From Bacillota bacterium (GTDB taxonomy: Bacteria > Bacillota > Clostridia > DSM-8532): a stretch of 64,000 nucleotides of DNA. Both the position numbers and the translations under genes were made by a program. This document shows, one piece after another, positions 27,261 through 35,058 of this stretch; within the stretch, counting starts at the first letter, position 1; each line of letters starts with the position of its first letter. The stretch spans positions 127,433 to 191,432 of the forward strand of contig JAEZTB010000008.1 of assembly GCA_023443745.1 (NCBI GenBank), written 5' to 3'. The notes under the pieces are model-generated. The model ran no database searches. It was not told the origin of the DNA and saw only the letters and a list, made by a program, of their open reading frames with translations.

Positions 27261-28859
27261 CTATTTAGCAAATTCTACGGCCCGTGTTTCCCTGATGATA
27301 TGAACCTTGATTTGCCCTGGATAGTCCATTTCATTTTCAATTCGTTTGACAATGTCTCGCGCCACCATGATCATGCTATCATCATTAACAAGCTCCGGCT
27401 TAACCATAATGCGAACTTCACGTCCGGCTTGAATGGCGAAGGATTTGTCAACCTCAGGGAAGGCATTTGCAATCTCCTCCAGCTTCTGCAGACGCTTAAC
27501 ATAGGTTTCCAGAGTTTCTCTTCTGGCTCCTGGTCTTGCACCTGAAATAGCATCAGCAGCCTGAACCAGAACTGCTACGATTGTGGTTGCTTCTACATCG
27601 CCATGGTGAGCCATTACGGCGTGAATGACATCTTCACTTTCTTTATACTTTCTACAGATGTCAGCACCAATAGTGACATGGGTTCCTTCCACCTCATGGT
27701 CTATAGCCTTGCCGATATCGTGTAAAAGACCTGCACGCTTTGCCAACGTCACGTCCTCACCAAGTTCGGCAGCCATAAGTCCTGCAAGGTGGGATACTTC
27801 AATAGAGTGTTGGAGAACATTTTGTCCATAGCTCGTTCTGTACTTGAGCTTGCCAAGCAGCTTGACAATTTCAGGATTCAAGCCGTGAACACCGGTTTCA
27901 AATGTCGCGCGGTCACCTTCCTCACGGATGGCATTGTCGACCTCTTTACGCGCTTTTTCCACCATTTCCTCAATACGGGCAGGGTGAATTCTTCCATCAA
28001 TAATCAATTTCTCAAGGGTAATACGGGCAACCTCACGTCTGATGGGGTCAAATCCGGACAATATAACGGCTTCAGGTGTATCATCAATAATCAGATCAAT
28101 TCCTGTAAGCGTCTCTAGGGTCCTGATATTCCGACCTTCTCTTCCGATAATTCGGCCCTTCATTTCATCATTTGGTAAAGCCACCACTGACACCGTGATC
28201 TCCGATGCATGATCGGCGGCACATCTCTGAATGGCTGTGGACAGCACTTCCTTGGATTTACGGTTAGCTTCCTCCTTGGCGCGCTCATAAATGTCCTTGA
28301 CCATGATAGCCGCTTCGTGCTTGACTTCACCCTCAATGTTACTTAAAAGATACTGTTTTGCTTCCTCAACTGACAGCCCGGAGATACTTTCAAGCTTTTC
28401 AATCTGCTTTTTGTGAAGCTCTTCTATATCGGCCTGTCTCATTTCAACTTCGCGGATCTGCTTATTCAGCGATTCTTCCTTTTTCTCAAGGGTATCCATT
28501 TTCTTTTCAAGGGTTTCATCCTTTTGCTGCAGCCTTCTTTCGGTACGCTGAATTTCAGTTCTGCGCTCTCGGACCTCCCTTTCGAGCTCTACCCTGCTTT
28601 TGTGGATTTCCTCACGTGCTTCTATCAAAGTATCACGTTTTTTTCTCTCTGCAACTTTCTCAGCTTCACTTACAATACGCAGGCTTTCCTTTTCTGCACT
28701 TTCAAATTCTGCCTCTGCCACACGTTTTCTATGTTCAACTCCCTTTCGGAAGAATATAAGTGAACTAATGAATGCTACGATAAGTCCAATAACAAGTCCT
28801 ATTATAATAGAAAAAATATCGAGAATATTACTCACCTCCTTCGGCTTTTGTTGTTTCAT
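27261..28859 (-). CDS. rny: Ribonuclease Y
   Basis: Membrane-anchored endoribonuclease that initiates mRNA decay in Firmicutes. Order: transmembrane helix (about residues 13-33), long charged coiled coil to about 170, KH RNA-binding domain (GRIIGREGRNIRTLE), and HD nuclease domain with LLHDIGKAIDHE near residue 376. Length 532 is typical of the family. The ATG at 28859 has no ribosome site, whereas a perfect AAGGAGGTGA lies inside the frame with only an ATT codon at good spacing, so the true start is uncertain. An excellent promoter lies upstream. Confidence 0.96.
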   Translation of the reverse strand: MKQQKPKEVSNILDIFSIIIGLVIGLIVAFISSLIFFRKGVEHRKRVAEAEFESAEKESLRIVSEAEKVAERKKRDTLIEAREEIHKSRVELEREVRERRTEIQRTERRLQQKDETLEKKMDTLEKKEESLNKQIREVEMRQADIEELHKKQIEKLESISGLSVEEAKQYLLSNIEGEVKHEAAIMVKDIYERAKEEANRKSKEVLSTAIQRCAADHASEITVSVVALPNDEMKGRIIGREGRNIRTLETLTGIDLIIDDTPEAVILSGFDPIRREVARITLEKLIIDGRIHPARIEEMVEKARKEVDNAIREEGDRATFETGVHGLNPEIVKLLGKLKYRTSYGQNVLQHSIEVSHLAGLMAAELGEDVTLAKRAGLLHDIGKAIDHEVEGTHVTIGADICRKYKESEDVIHAVMAHHGDVEATTIVAVLVQAADAISGARPGARRETLETYVKRLQKLEEIANAFPEVDKSFAIQAGREVRIMVKPELVNDDSMIMVARDIVKRIENEMDYPGQIKVHIIRETRAVEFAK

Positions 28860-28928
28860 ACGAATTCAATATCAATAAAGCAATAAATGGCACTAAAAAA
28901 TACGCATACGTAATGCCATTATGGAACT

Positions 28929-28957
28929 ATTGTATACAGTTTTAAATTTCATGTCAA
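28929..28957 (-). promoter_or_regulatory. Promoter of rny
   Basis: Minus strand TTGACA, 17-nt spacer, TACAAT. The -35 box overlaps the last codons of folD. Confidence 0.85.
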
Positions 28958-29817
28958 GAAAGCCTATCGTTTTTGTGCATATTGTAGGCCTTAATTGTAT
29001 TCTTTAATAACATGGCTCTGGTCATGGGCCCTACGCCGCCGGGTACCGGTGTTATGGCCGAGGCTATTCTACTAACCTCCTCAAAGGCCACATCTCCCGT
29101 CATACCCCCGTCAGGAGTGCGGTTGATGCCCACATCTACAACCACGGCACCTTCCTTGACATAATCTTCTGTGATAAAGTCAGCCTTTCCAATAGCCGCT
29201 ATCAAAATGTCCGCAGCTTTGCATACTTCTTTCAGGTTTTTGGTTTTGGAATGGCAAATGGTGACTGTGGCATTGGCATGAAGCATAAGCATGGACATGG
29301 GCTTTCCCACAATATTGCTTCTTCCCACTATGACACAGTTTTTCCCCGCAATTCCCAAGCCGGCATCCTTCAGAAGCTCCATGACGCCCGCAGGTGTACA
29401 GGGTGCAAAGATCAGATTGCCGATCATAAGTTCACCTACATTGTAGGGATGAAAGGCGTCCACATCTTTCAGAGGACTAATTCTTCTTATGACCTTTCCT
29501 TCATCCAGATGCTTGGGAATAGGAAGCTGAACCAATATACCGTTCACGGCCTGATCTTCATTGAGTGCGTCAATAAGCTCAAGAAGCTGTTCTTCTTTTG
29601 TTTCTTCCGGCAGGGTATATTCAAAGGATCTGATACCTACTTCTTCACAATCCCTTTTTTTGCTGTTCACATAAATTCTCGAAGCCGGATCATTGCCGAC
29701 AATGATAACCGCAAGTCCTGGAACGTTACCCTTTGAGGCCAGGTCTTTCACTTCCTGTCTCATGGCTTCTTTCATTCTTTTTGCCAGGTCTTTGCCATTC
29801 AATAACGTATATGACAT
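28954..29817 (-). CDS. folD: Bifunctional methylene-THF dehydrogenase / methenyl-THF cyclohydrolase
   Basis: Catalyses both steps between 5,10-methylene-THF and 10-formyl-THF in one-carbon metabolism. Visible: VGNDPASRIYVNSKKRDCEEVGI with the Tyr-x3-Lys catalytic pair, ILVQLPIPKHL, PCTPAGVMELL, and the NAD(P) loop VGRSNIVGKPMSMLML. Length of 287 residues is standard. The frame extends to 29886, but AAGGA lies seven bases before the ATG at 29817 and homologues start there. It is followed directly by the rny promoter. Confidence 0.96.
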   Translation of the reverse strand: MSYTLLNGKDLAKRMKEAMRQEVKDLASKGNVPGLAVIIVGNDPASRIYVNSKKRDCEEVGIRSFEYTLPEETKEEQLLELIDALNEDQAVNGILVQLPIPKHLDEGKVIRRISPLKDVDAFHPYNVGELMIGNLIFAPCTPAGVMELLKDAGLGIAGKNCVIVGRSNIVGKPMSMLMLHANATVTICHSKTKNLKEVCKAADILIAAIGKADFITEDYVKEGAVVVDVGINRTPDGGMTGDVAFEEVSRIASAITPVPGGVGPMTRAMLLKNTIKAYNMHKNDRLS

Positions 29818-29914
29818 AAAATCATCCTTCTCCATTAGTTTATTTTTATCATAATCAGTGTAAAACAATACCATTCCCCATGTCAAATGCGGGATATGCA
29901 GTTAAAATAGAAAC

Positions 29915-29936
29915 AGGCCGCTTTTTTCAAGCAGCC
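29915..29936 (-). terminator. Probable terminator of ddh
   Basis: Minus strand AGGCTGCTT pairs with AAGCGGCCT (one mismatch) across a short A-rich loop, then GTTTCTATTTT. The T tract is weak. Confidence 0.5.
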
Positions 29937-29973
29937 TATCTTAGACAGGTTTCATATATAAGGAATAAAATCA

Positions 29974-30966
29974 TTACAGCAATTCTTTTCTTAGCTCCTC
30001 AGGGGTTTTAGGGGAAAGATATCCTACAGGAATATCAAAAACGGTCAACGCTCCGGTCCTACCTTCCCGGTTAAGCTTTGCCACAGCCCGTGCATAGGCC
30101 ACAAGGGTGCTGCTGGTAAACTCAGGATTGCTGTCAAGTTTCAGGGCGAATTCTACAATGTGCTGATTCTCGAGGTTTTCTCCAGTCTTTCCGCTCCTGA
30201 TGACAAACCCGCCGTGAGGCATTTGGCTATGGTTTTTCTTAAGTTCTTCCTCAGATATAAAGTGAACAATAGTGTTGTAATCCGAGAAATAGTTTGGCAT
30301 CTCTTTTATAGTCTTTTCAATAAGAGCCTTGTCAGCTCCCTCTGCTGCAACTACAAAACATTCGCGAAGATGCTTATCTCGCGTTGACAGCTCTGGATTT
30401 TCACCGCTTCTGACACGATTAATTGCTTCGTCAACAGGAACCGTGTATTGAATAGCATTTTTGACACCTTTAACCCGGCGTATGGCATCGGAATGTCCCT
30501 GGCTTACACCCTTTCCCCAGAAGGTGTAAACATTGCTTACCGGAAGTATGGCACCGGTATACATGCGATTAAGAGAAAACAAGCCGGGGTCCCAGCCAAT
30601 TGATATAGCAGCAGTCTTACCGCCTGCTTTTGCAGCTTCATCTACGCTGGCAAAATAGTCGGGAATTTTTGCATGGGTATCAAAGGAATCCACGCAATTG
30701 AATAGACGGGCAAATTGAGGGCCCTGCTTTGGAAGATCGGTGGCTGAACCGCCACAGAGAATCATAACATCAATTGCATCCTTGTATTGTTCAGCATCGT
30801 CTATGTGAACCACTTTAGCACCCTTTGTAATGGTTTGGACGGTTTCAGGCGCTCTTCTTGTAAAAACCGCTTCAAGCTTCATATCGGGGTTTTGTAAGAG
30901 TGAAAGCTCTACTCCTCTACCGATGTTTCCGTAACCGAGAATTCCTATCCTTATCGCCTTTGACAT
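29974..30966 (-). CDS. ddh: meso-diaminopimelate dehydrogenase
   Basis: NADPH-dependent enzyme that aminates L-tetrahydrodipicolinate directly to meso-diaminopimelate, bypassing the acylated intermediates. The Rossmann start is IRIGILGYGNIGRGVE, and conserved family blocks follow (CGGSATDLPKQGP, SIGWDPGLFSLNR, TFWGKGVSQGHSDAIRR, VPHGG-like MPHGGFVIR). At 330 residues it matches the enzyme from Corynebacterium and Clostridia. GGGAGG is well placed for the ATG at 30966. Together with dapA and dapB at 38-39.7 kb it forms the short route to lysine and peptidoglycan DAP, although it is not in their operon. Confidence 0.96.
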   Translation of the reverse strand: MSKAIRIGILGYGNIGRGVELSLLQNPDMKLEAVFTRRAPETVQTITKGAKVVHIDDAEQYKDAIDVMILCGGSATDLPKQGPQFARLFNCVDSFDTHAKIPDYFASVDEAAKAGGKTAAISIGWDPGLFSLNRMYTGAILPVSNVYTFWGKGVSQGHSDAIRRVKGVKNAIQYTVPVDEAINRVRSGENPELSTRDKHLRECFVVAAEGADKALIEKTIKEMPNYFSDYNTIVHFISEEELKKNHSQMPHGGFVIRSGKTGENLENQHIVEFALKLDSNPEFTSSTLVAYARAVAKLNREGRTGALTVFDIPVGYLSPKTPEELRKELL

Positions 30967-30990
30967 GGATGTACCTCCCACATTTATCTG

Positions 30991-31010
30991 CTAAATCCGT
31001 TTGGATTTAG
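30991..31010 (-). repeat. Perfect 8-bp inverted repeat in the ddh leader
   Basis: CTAAATCC and GGATTTAG are separated by four bases, about 25 nt upstream of the ddh start codon. In RNA this is a stable hairpin just before the ribosome site; in DNA it could be an operator. There is no T tract, so it is not a terminator. Confidence 0.55.
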
Positions 31011-31057
31011 TCAGAATGATCATGATGATTTGCTATTTATTGTTAATAGCCCTTTTA

Positions 31058-31086
31058 AATGTACACGAAATGAAGGATTTTTTCAA
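31058..31086 (-). promoter_or_regulatory. Promoter of ddh
   Basis: Minus strand TTGAAA, 17-nt spacer, TACATT, about 90 nt upstream of the start codon. The rest of 30967-31262 holds the hairpin and terminator listed separately. Confidence 0.6.
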
Positions 31087-31214
31087 GTGTCTTTCATTAT
31101 TTTTTTCATTCAATGTACTATTTTTTGAAGAGAGCTGTCACTAATTCGCTTTAATAAGTGCGCTCTTATAATGTTCTATCTCATAAAATACTTAAAGCAA
31201 GCTTTTTTATTTTC

Positions 31215-31253
31215 CCTAAAAAATGCAACTTTAAAGCAGATCAAATTGCATTT
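31215..31253 (-). terminator. Terminator downstream of the YgiQ gene
   Basis: Minus strand AAAATGCAA and TTGCATTTT pair across a 17-nt loop, followed by further T residues, just after the YgiQ stop codon. Confidence 0.7.
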
Positions 31254-31262
31254 TGCTTGTCA

Positions 31263-33227
31263 TCACTCATAACGCTTCTTCCCACCGGTCCCGGTTTTTC
31301 GTCTGTTTTTATGATTTTGTTGTAGACCGGTGTTTTTCCTGCCTTTGTTTCGGGCTTTGGAAGCAGGTCGTTTTCCGCTTTCCTGTTCGTTTGTTTGAGC
31401 TTTGTGTGATCTCGATGGTGGTATGAGACAATCCTTGTCATAGCCTATCAAGTCACTTCTCCCTGCCTTTTTTAAGGCTTCTTCGACCAAAGACCGGTTC
31501 TTAGGCAACGCATATTGAAGAAGGGCCCTTTGGAGCTCCTGCTCTTTTTCAGTACGCGGCACATACAATGGCTTCATGTCTCGGGGATCAAAGCCTGTAT
31601 AATACATACAGGTGGATAAAGTACCCGGCACCGGAATGAATTGTTGCACCTGCTCGGGGGTATAGCCCAAACGCTTGATATAGAGAGCAAGCTGAATAGC
31701 GTCATCCAGTGTACTTCCCGGGTGTCCTGAAATAAAGTAAGGCACCAGAAACTGCTTTTTGCCCAGCTTTTCATTAATCGCATTATATTTGGATACAAAG
31801 CCTTCGTAGATCTCATGGGAAGGCTTTCCCATGTACCGCAGCACCTTGTTGGATACATGCTCGGGAGCGACCTTCAACTGCCCGCTGATATGGTTTTTGC
31901 TTAGCTCTTCCAGGAATTTACCCCTTTTCTCCTTCATAGCGAAATCAAAACGCACACCGGAACGTACAAAGACCTTTTTAACCTTCGGAAGGCTTGAAAG
32001 CTCCCGTAAAAGATTCAAATAGTCGTCATGGGATGTGTCCAGATTCTTGCACGGCTCAGGATAAAGGCATTCCCTCCCTATGCAGGCTCCTTCCGATCCC
32101 TGTTTCTTGCAGGCTGCCTTTCTAAAATTGGCGGTAGGCCCGCCCACATCGTGAATATAGCCCTTAAAGTCCTCTTTCTGGGTGAGAAGGGCAGCTTCAT
32201 CCAGGATGGACTGTTTGCTCCGGGGTTGTATAATACGTCCCTGATGATAGCCTATGGAGCAGAAGGAACACCCTCCAAAACAACCACGGTGGCTTGTTAT
32301 GGAAAATTCCACCTCATGAAGAGCCGGAATGCCCCCTTCCCTGTCATAGATGAAGTGCCAACGACGCATATAAGGAAGGGCATACACCCTGTCCAGCTCT
32401 TTCTCGCTCATGGGTGGTGATGGTCTGTTTTGTACAATATACCTGTTCCCATCCTGCTGAATGAGGGTCTGTCCTGTAAAGGGGTTCTGCTCTCTGTACT
32501 GGATTATGAAAGCTCTGGCGTAATCCCGTTTATTCTGTGTAACCTGTTCACGGGAGGGCAGCAAAGGATACCCGGAATCCAGTTCTGCTTTCAGCTTTTT
32601 GGGAAGATCCTCTTCTGAGCAGGCGAATGCTGTCCCCCGGATACTTTTGATGCTCTTGACGGGGACTCCTCTCTCTAAAAGCCCTGCAATTTCCAAAATG
32701 GCCTTCTCCCCATTGCCGAAAATAAGGAGATCGGCATTGGTATCTATTAGTATAGAGGCTCGTATGGCATCCTGCCAGTAGTCATAATGTGCAAAGCGCC
32801 GCAGGCTGGCCTCCAGACCTCCAATCAAAAGCGGAATATCTCCGAAAGCCTCCCGAATGCGGTTACAATAAACAATCAGAGCGCGATCAGGTCTACGACC
32901 TCCCTTACCTCCCGGTGAATAGACATCCTCCCGCCTCCTGCGTTTGGCCGCTGTATAGTTATTGATCATGGAATCAAGAACACCCGAAGAAACCATTACC
33001 CCCAGCCTGGGTCTGCCCAGCTTTTTAAAGTCGTCAACCGAGCGCCAGTCAGGCTGGCTTATAATACCCACGCGATAACCGGCATCCTCCAAAAGCCTTG
33101 AAATGACAGCATGCCCAAAAGAAGGATGATCCACATAGGCATCCCCGCAAACAAAAAGAAAGTCGGGAACGTCCCAACCTCTCTCTATAAGATCTTGCCG
33201 GTTTATAGGTAAAAAGCCATCAGGCAT
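31263..33227 (-). CDS. ygiQ: YgiQ-family radical SAM protein
   Basis: A 654-residue radical SAM protein. The N-terminal cobalamin-binding-like region (FLFVCGDAYVDHPSFGHAVI) is typical of YgiQ. The cluster motif is CFGGCSFC (cysteines near 315, 319, 322), within SITSHRGCFGGCSFCSIGYHQG. A DUF3362-type C-terminus follows and the last 50 residues are a lysine/arginine-rich tail. The function of YgiQ proteins is not established. The start overlaps the TPR gene stop by eight bases, so the ftsK-TPR-ygiQ genes appear to be one operon. Confidence 0.93.
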   Translation of the reverse strand: MPDGFLPINRQDLIERGWDVPDFLFVCGDAYVDHPSFGHAVISRLLEDAGYRVGIISQPDWRSVDDFKKLGRPRLGVMVSSGVLDSMINNYTAAKRRRREDVYSPGGKGGRRPDRALIVYCNRIREAFGDIPLLIGGLEASLRRFAHYDYWQDAIRASILIDTNADLLIFGNGEKAILEIAGLLERGVPVKSIKSIRGTAFACSEEDLPKKLKAELDSGYPLLPSREQVTQNKRDYARAFIIQYREQNPFTGQTLIQQDGNRYIVQNRPSPPMSEKELDRVYALPYMRRWHFIYDREGGIPALHEVEFSITSHRGCFGGCSFCSIGYHQGRIIQPRSKQSILDEAALLTQKEDFKGYIHDVGGPTANFRKAACKKQGSEGACIGRECLYPEPCKNLDTSHDDYLNLLRELSSLPKVKKVFVRSGVRFDFAMKEKRGKFLEELSKNHISGQLKVAPEHVSNKVLRYMGKPSHEIYEGFVSKYNAINEKLGKKQFLVPYFISGHPGSTLDDAIQLALYIKRLGYTPEQVQQFIPVPGTLSTCMYYTGFDPRDMKPLYVPRTEKEQELQRALLQYALPKNRSLVEEALKKAGRSDLIGYDKDCLIPPSRSHKAQTNEQESGKRPASKARNKGRKNTGLQQNHKNRRKTGTGGKKRYE

Positions 33228-35058
33228 TTTTTCTCTCCTCTCTTACAGGAAGCTTGGTAATTTCCATAAATTCCGGGTAAGTACGATAGGCAGAAAAATC
33301 GTGGGAGGCTTTAGCTCGGAGCCTTAAATCGGGATTTATTTCAAATGCCCTGGACAAGAAGCCCATGGTGGCCTCTACATCTCCTGACAGGGCAGAGACT
33401 CTGGCAAGGCCAAATAATATCTCGTCATCATCGGGCTTAATTTTCAAGCCCTCTTTATAAAGCTTTGCTGCCTCAGAATATTCCTTAAGGCCTATCACTG
33501 CCGACGCCCAATTATAATAAAGAGCAGGATCATCATTCGTGAGCTTTTGAGCACGTTTATAGACTCGTACAGCCTCCTCATACCGCTTCATCATCATGAG
33601 GGCAACGCCGAGGTTATAATGCACCACGTAAGATTCAGGATGTTCACGGGTGGACTCCTCATAGACATGAATGGCTTCTTTTACTTTGTCACTGGAGATA
33701 TAAATCTCTGCGAGGAGATTATAAGCCATCTCCAGCTTTTCATTTCCTTCCAGGGACTTATTCAAATAGTCTACGGCCTTGTCGGTCTTTCCCTGGGCAT
33801 CAAAAATTGAAGCCATGCTATATAACGCTCTGCTGTGGTCGGGCATGAGTTCGGTAGTAAATTTAAAGCTTGCCAGGGCATCCTCTGTTTTTTCCTCCTG
33901 ACGTTGGGCAACACCAAGGCGGTAGTAGGAATCAGCATCCTGAGGAGTCAGTTGAATAAGCTTCTTATAGGCGACCTGAACATTCTTCCAATCTTCGTTC
34001 TTGCGATAGAGCTTTCCCAATAAAGCCCAGGCCTCTGTAAATTCAGCATCGCTTGCTACAATGGTCTCCAACTGGTATTTACATTCCATTTCCTCGTTCT
34101 TCTCAAAACAGAGACGGGCCAGGAGGTAACGGAGCTTGTTGTCTTCCTTTGACTTTAGAGCTGTCTTAATATGCTTTTGTGCCTCATCCAGATTGCCGAC
34201 GGCCATATAGCACCGGGCTATATTGATATCGGCTTCCCGGAGCTCACCCACCGCTTTCTTGGCTAAATCAAACTGGTTTACAGCCAGCTCATATTTTTTC
34301 ATGGCATAAAGACTTAAGCCGTACCCAAAGTGAGTACCAGCTCGGATGTCCTCTATTTCCTCAGTGGTACCATTTTTCTTTTGAGACTTGCTTTTTGGCT
34401 CTTCACCAATGAGAGAGAGCACCTTTTTATAAAATTTGACTGCCTCTTCAAAAAGTTGATTTTTATGGCTTAACCAGGCTGTATTATAGGCAATAAGCGG
34501 GCTTTCGCTTAAGATACCGGAAAGAATGGTGTAAATATCCAAAGCCTGCTTGTAGGCTTGAGTGTTAATTAATTTATGGACAACTGAAAGCTGCTGTGTC
34601 ACATTTGTTTTAAGATGTTTATCTGTTAAATTGAGGTTGTTTACGATGATACCGGCTTGAATCTCAGCCTTCCACTCAATAGGCTGATCAATATAGTCCT
34701 CGTAACGCCATCCCTTATTGCTCTGTTTTTCCATCCTCTCAATAAGTGGAACATCTGAATTAGCCTGTTTAATCCGCTTCTTCATCTTAATATAGTCAAA
34801 AAACAGAAAAAAGGCAGGCAAAAGGACACCAAACAGAATCATCGCAATTTCGTAGGGAGGTATAACCACAACGCGGTTGAGGACTGTAAGAACACCGGTA
34901 GTCAACAAGCATAGCTGAACGACAAAGGTTATAACCGTTGGAATATTAACCCGCCTGATACAGCGGATACCCATGTAAACAGTGAGAATAGCTATTATTA
35001 GTACTATGAATGCCAACGAGATGTCGTATTTTACCGGTATACTTTCAATCCACTTCAT
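33220..35058 (-). CDS. Membrane-anchored tetratricopeptide repeat protein
   Basis: A 612-residue protein with about three N-terminal transmembrane segments (roughly 15-32, 42-62, 70-88), then a soluble region. From about residue 150 to 590 it consists of TPR units, for example YYRLGVAQRQEEKTEDALASF and YYNWASAVIGLKEYSEAAKLY, some ten or more. TPR arrays bind protein partners. It overlaps ftsK/spoIIIE by four bases (ATGA) and the YgiQ gene by eight, so all three are translationally coupled; a role at the division or sporulation septum is possible but only inferred from that coupling. Confidence 0.85.
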   Translation of the reverse strand: MKWIESIPVKYDISLAFIVLIIAILTVYMGIRCIRRVNIPTVITFVVQLCLLTTGVLTVLNRVVVIPPYEIAMILFGVLLPAFFLFFDYIKMKKRIKQANSDVPLIERMEKQSNKGWRYEDYIDQPIEWKAEIQAGIIVNNLNLTDKHLKTNVTQQLSVVHKLINTQAYKQALDIYTILSGILSESPLIAYNTAWLSHKNQLFEEAVKFYKKVLSLIGEEPKSKSQKKNGTTEEIEDIRAGTHFGYGLSLYAMKKYELAVNQFDLAKKAVGELREADINIARCYMAVGNLDEAQKHIKTALKSKEDNKLRYLLARLCFEKNEEMECKYQLETIVASDAEFTEAWALLGKLYRKNEDWKNVQVAYKKLIQLTPQDADSYYRLGVAQRQEEKTEDALASFKFTTELMPDHSRALYSMASIFDAQGKTDKAVDYLNKSLEGNEKLEMAYNLLAEIYISSDKVKEAIHVYEESTREHPESYVVHYNLGVALMMMKRYEEAVRVYKRAQKLTNDDPALYYNWASAVIGLKEYSEAAKLYKEGLKIKPDDDEILFGLARVSALSGDVEATMGFLSRAFEINPDLRLRAKASHDFSAYRTYPEFMEITKLPVREERKNA

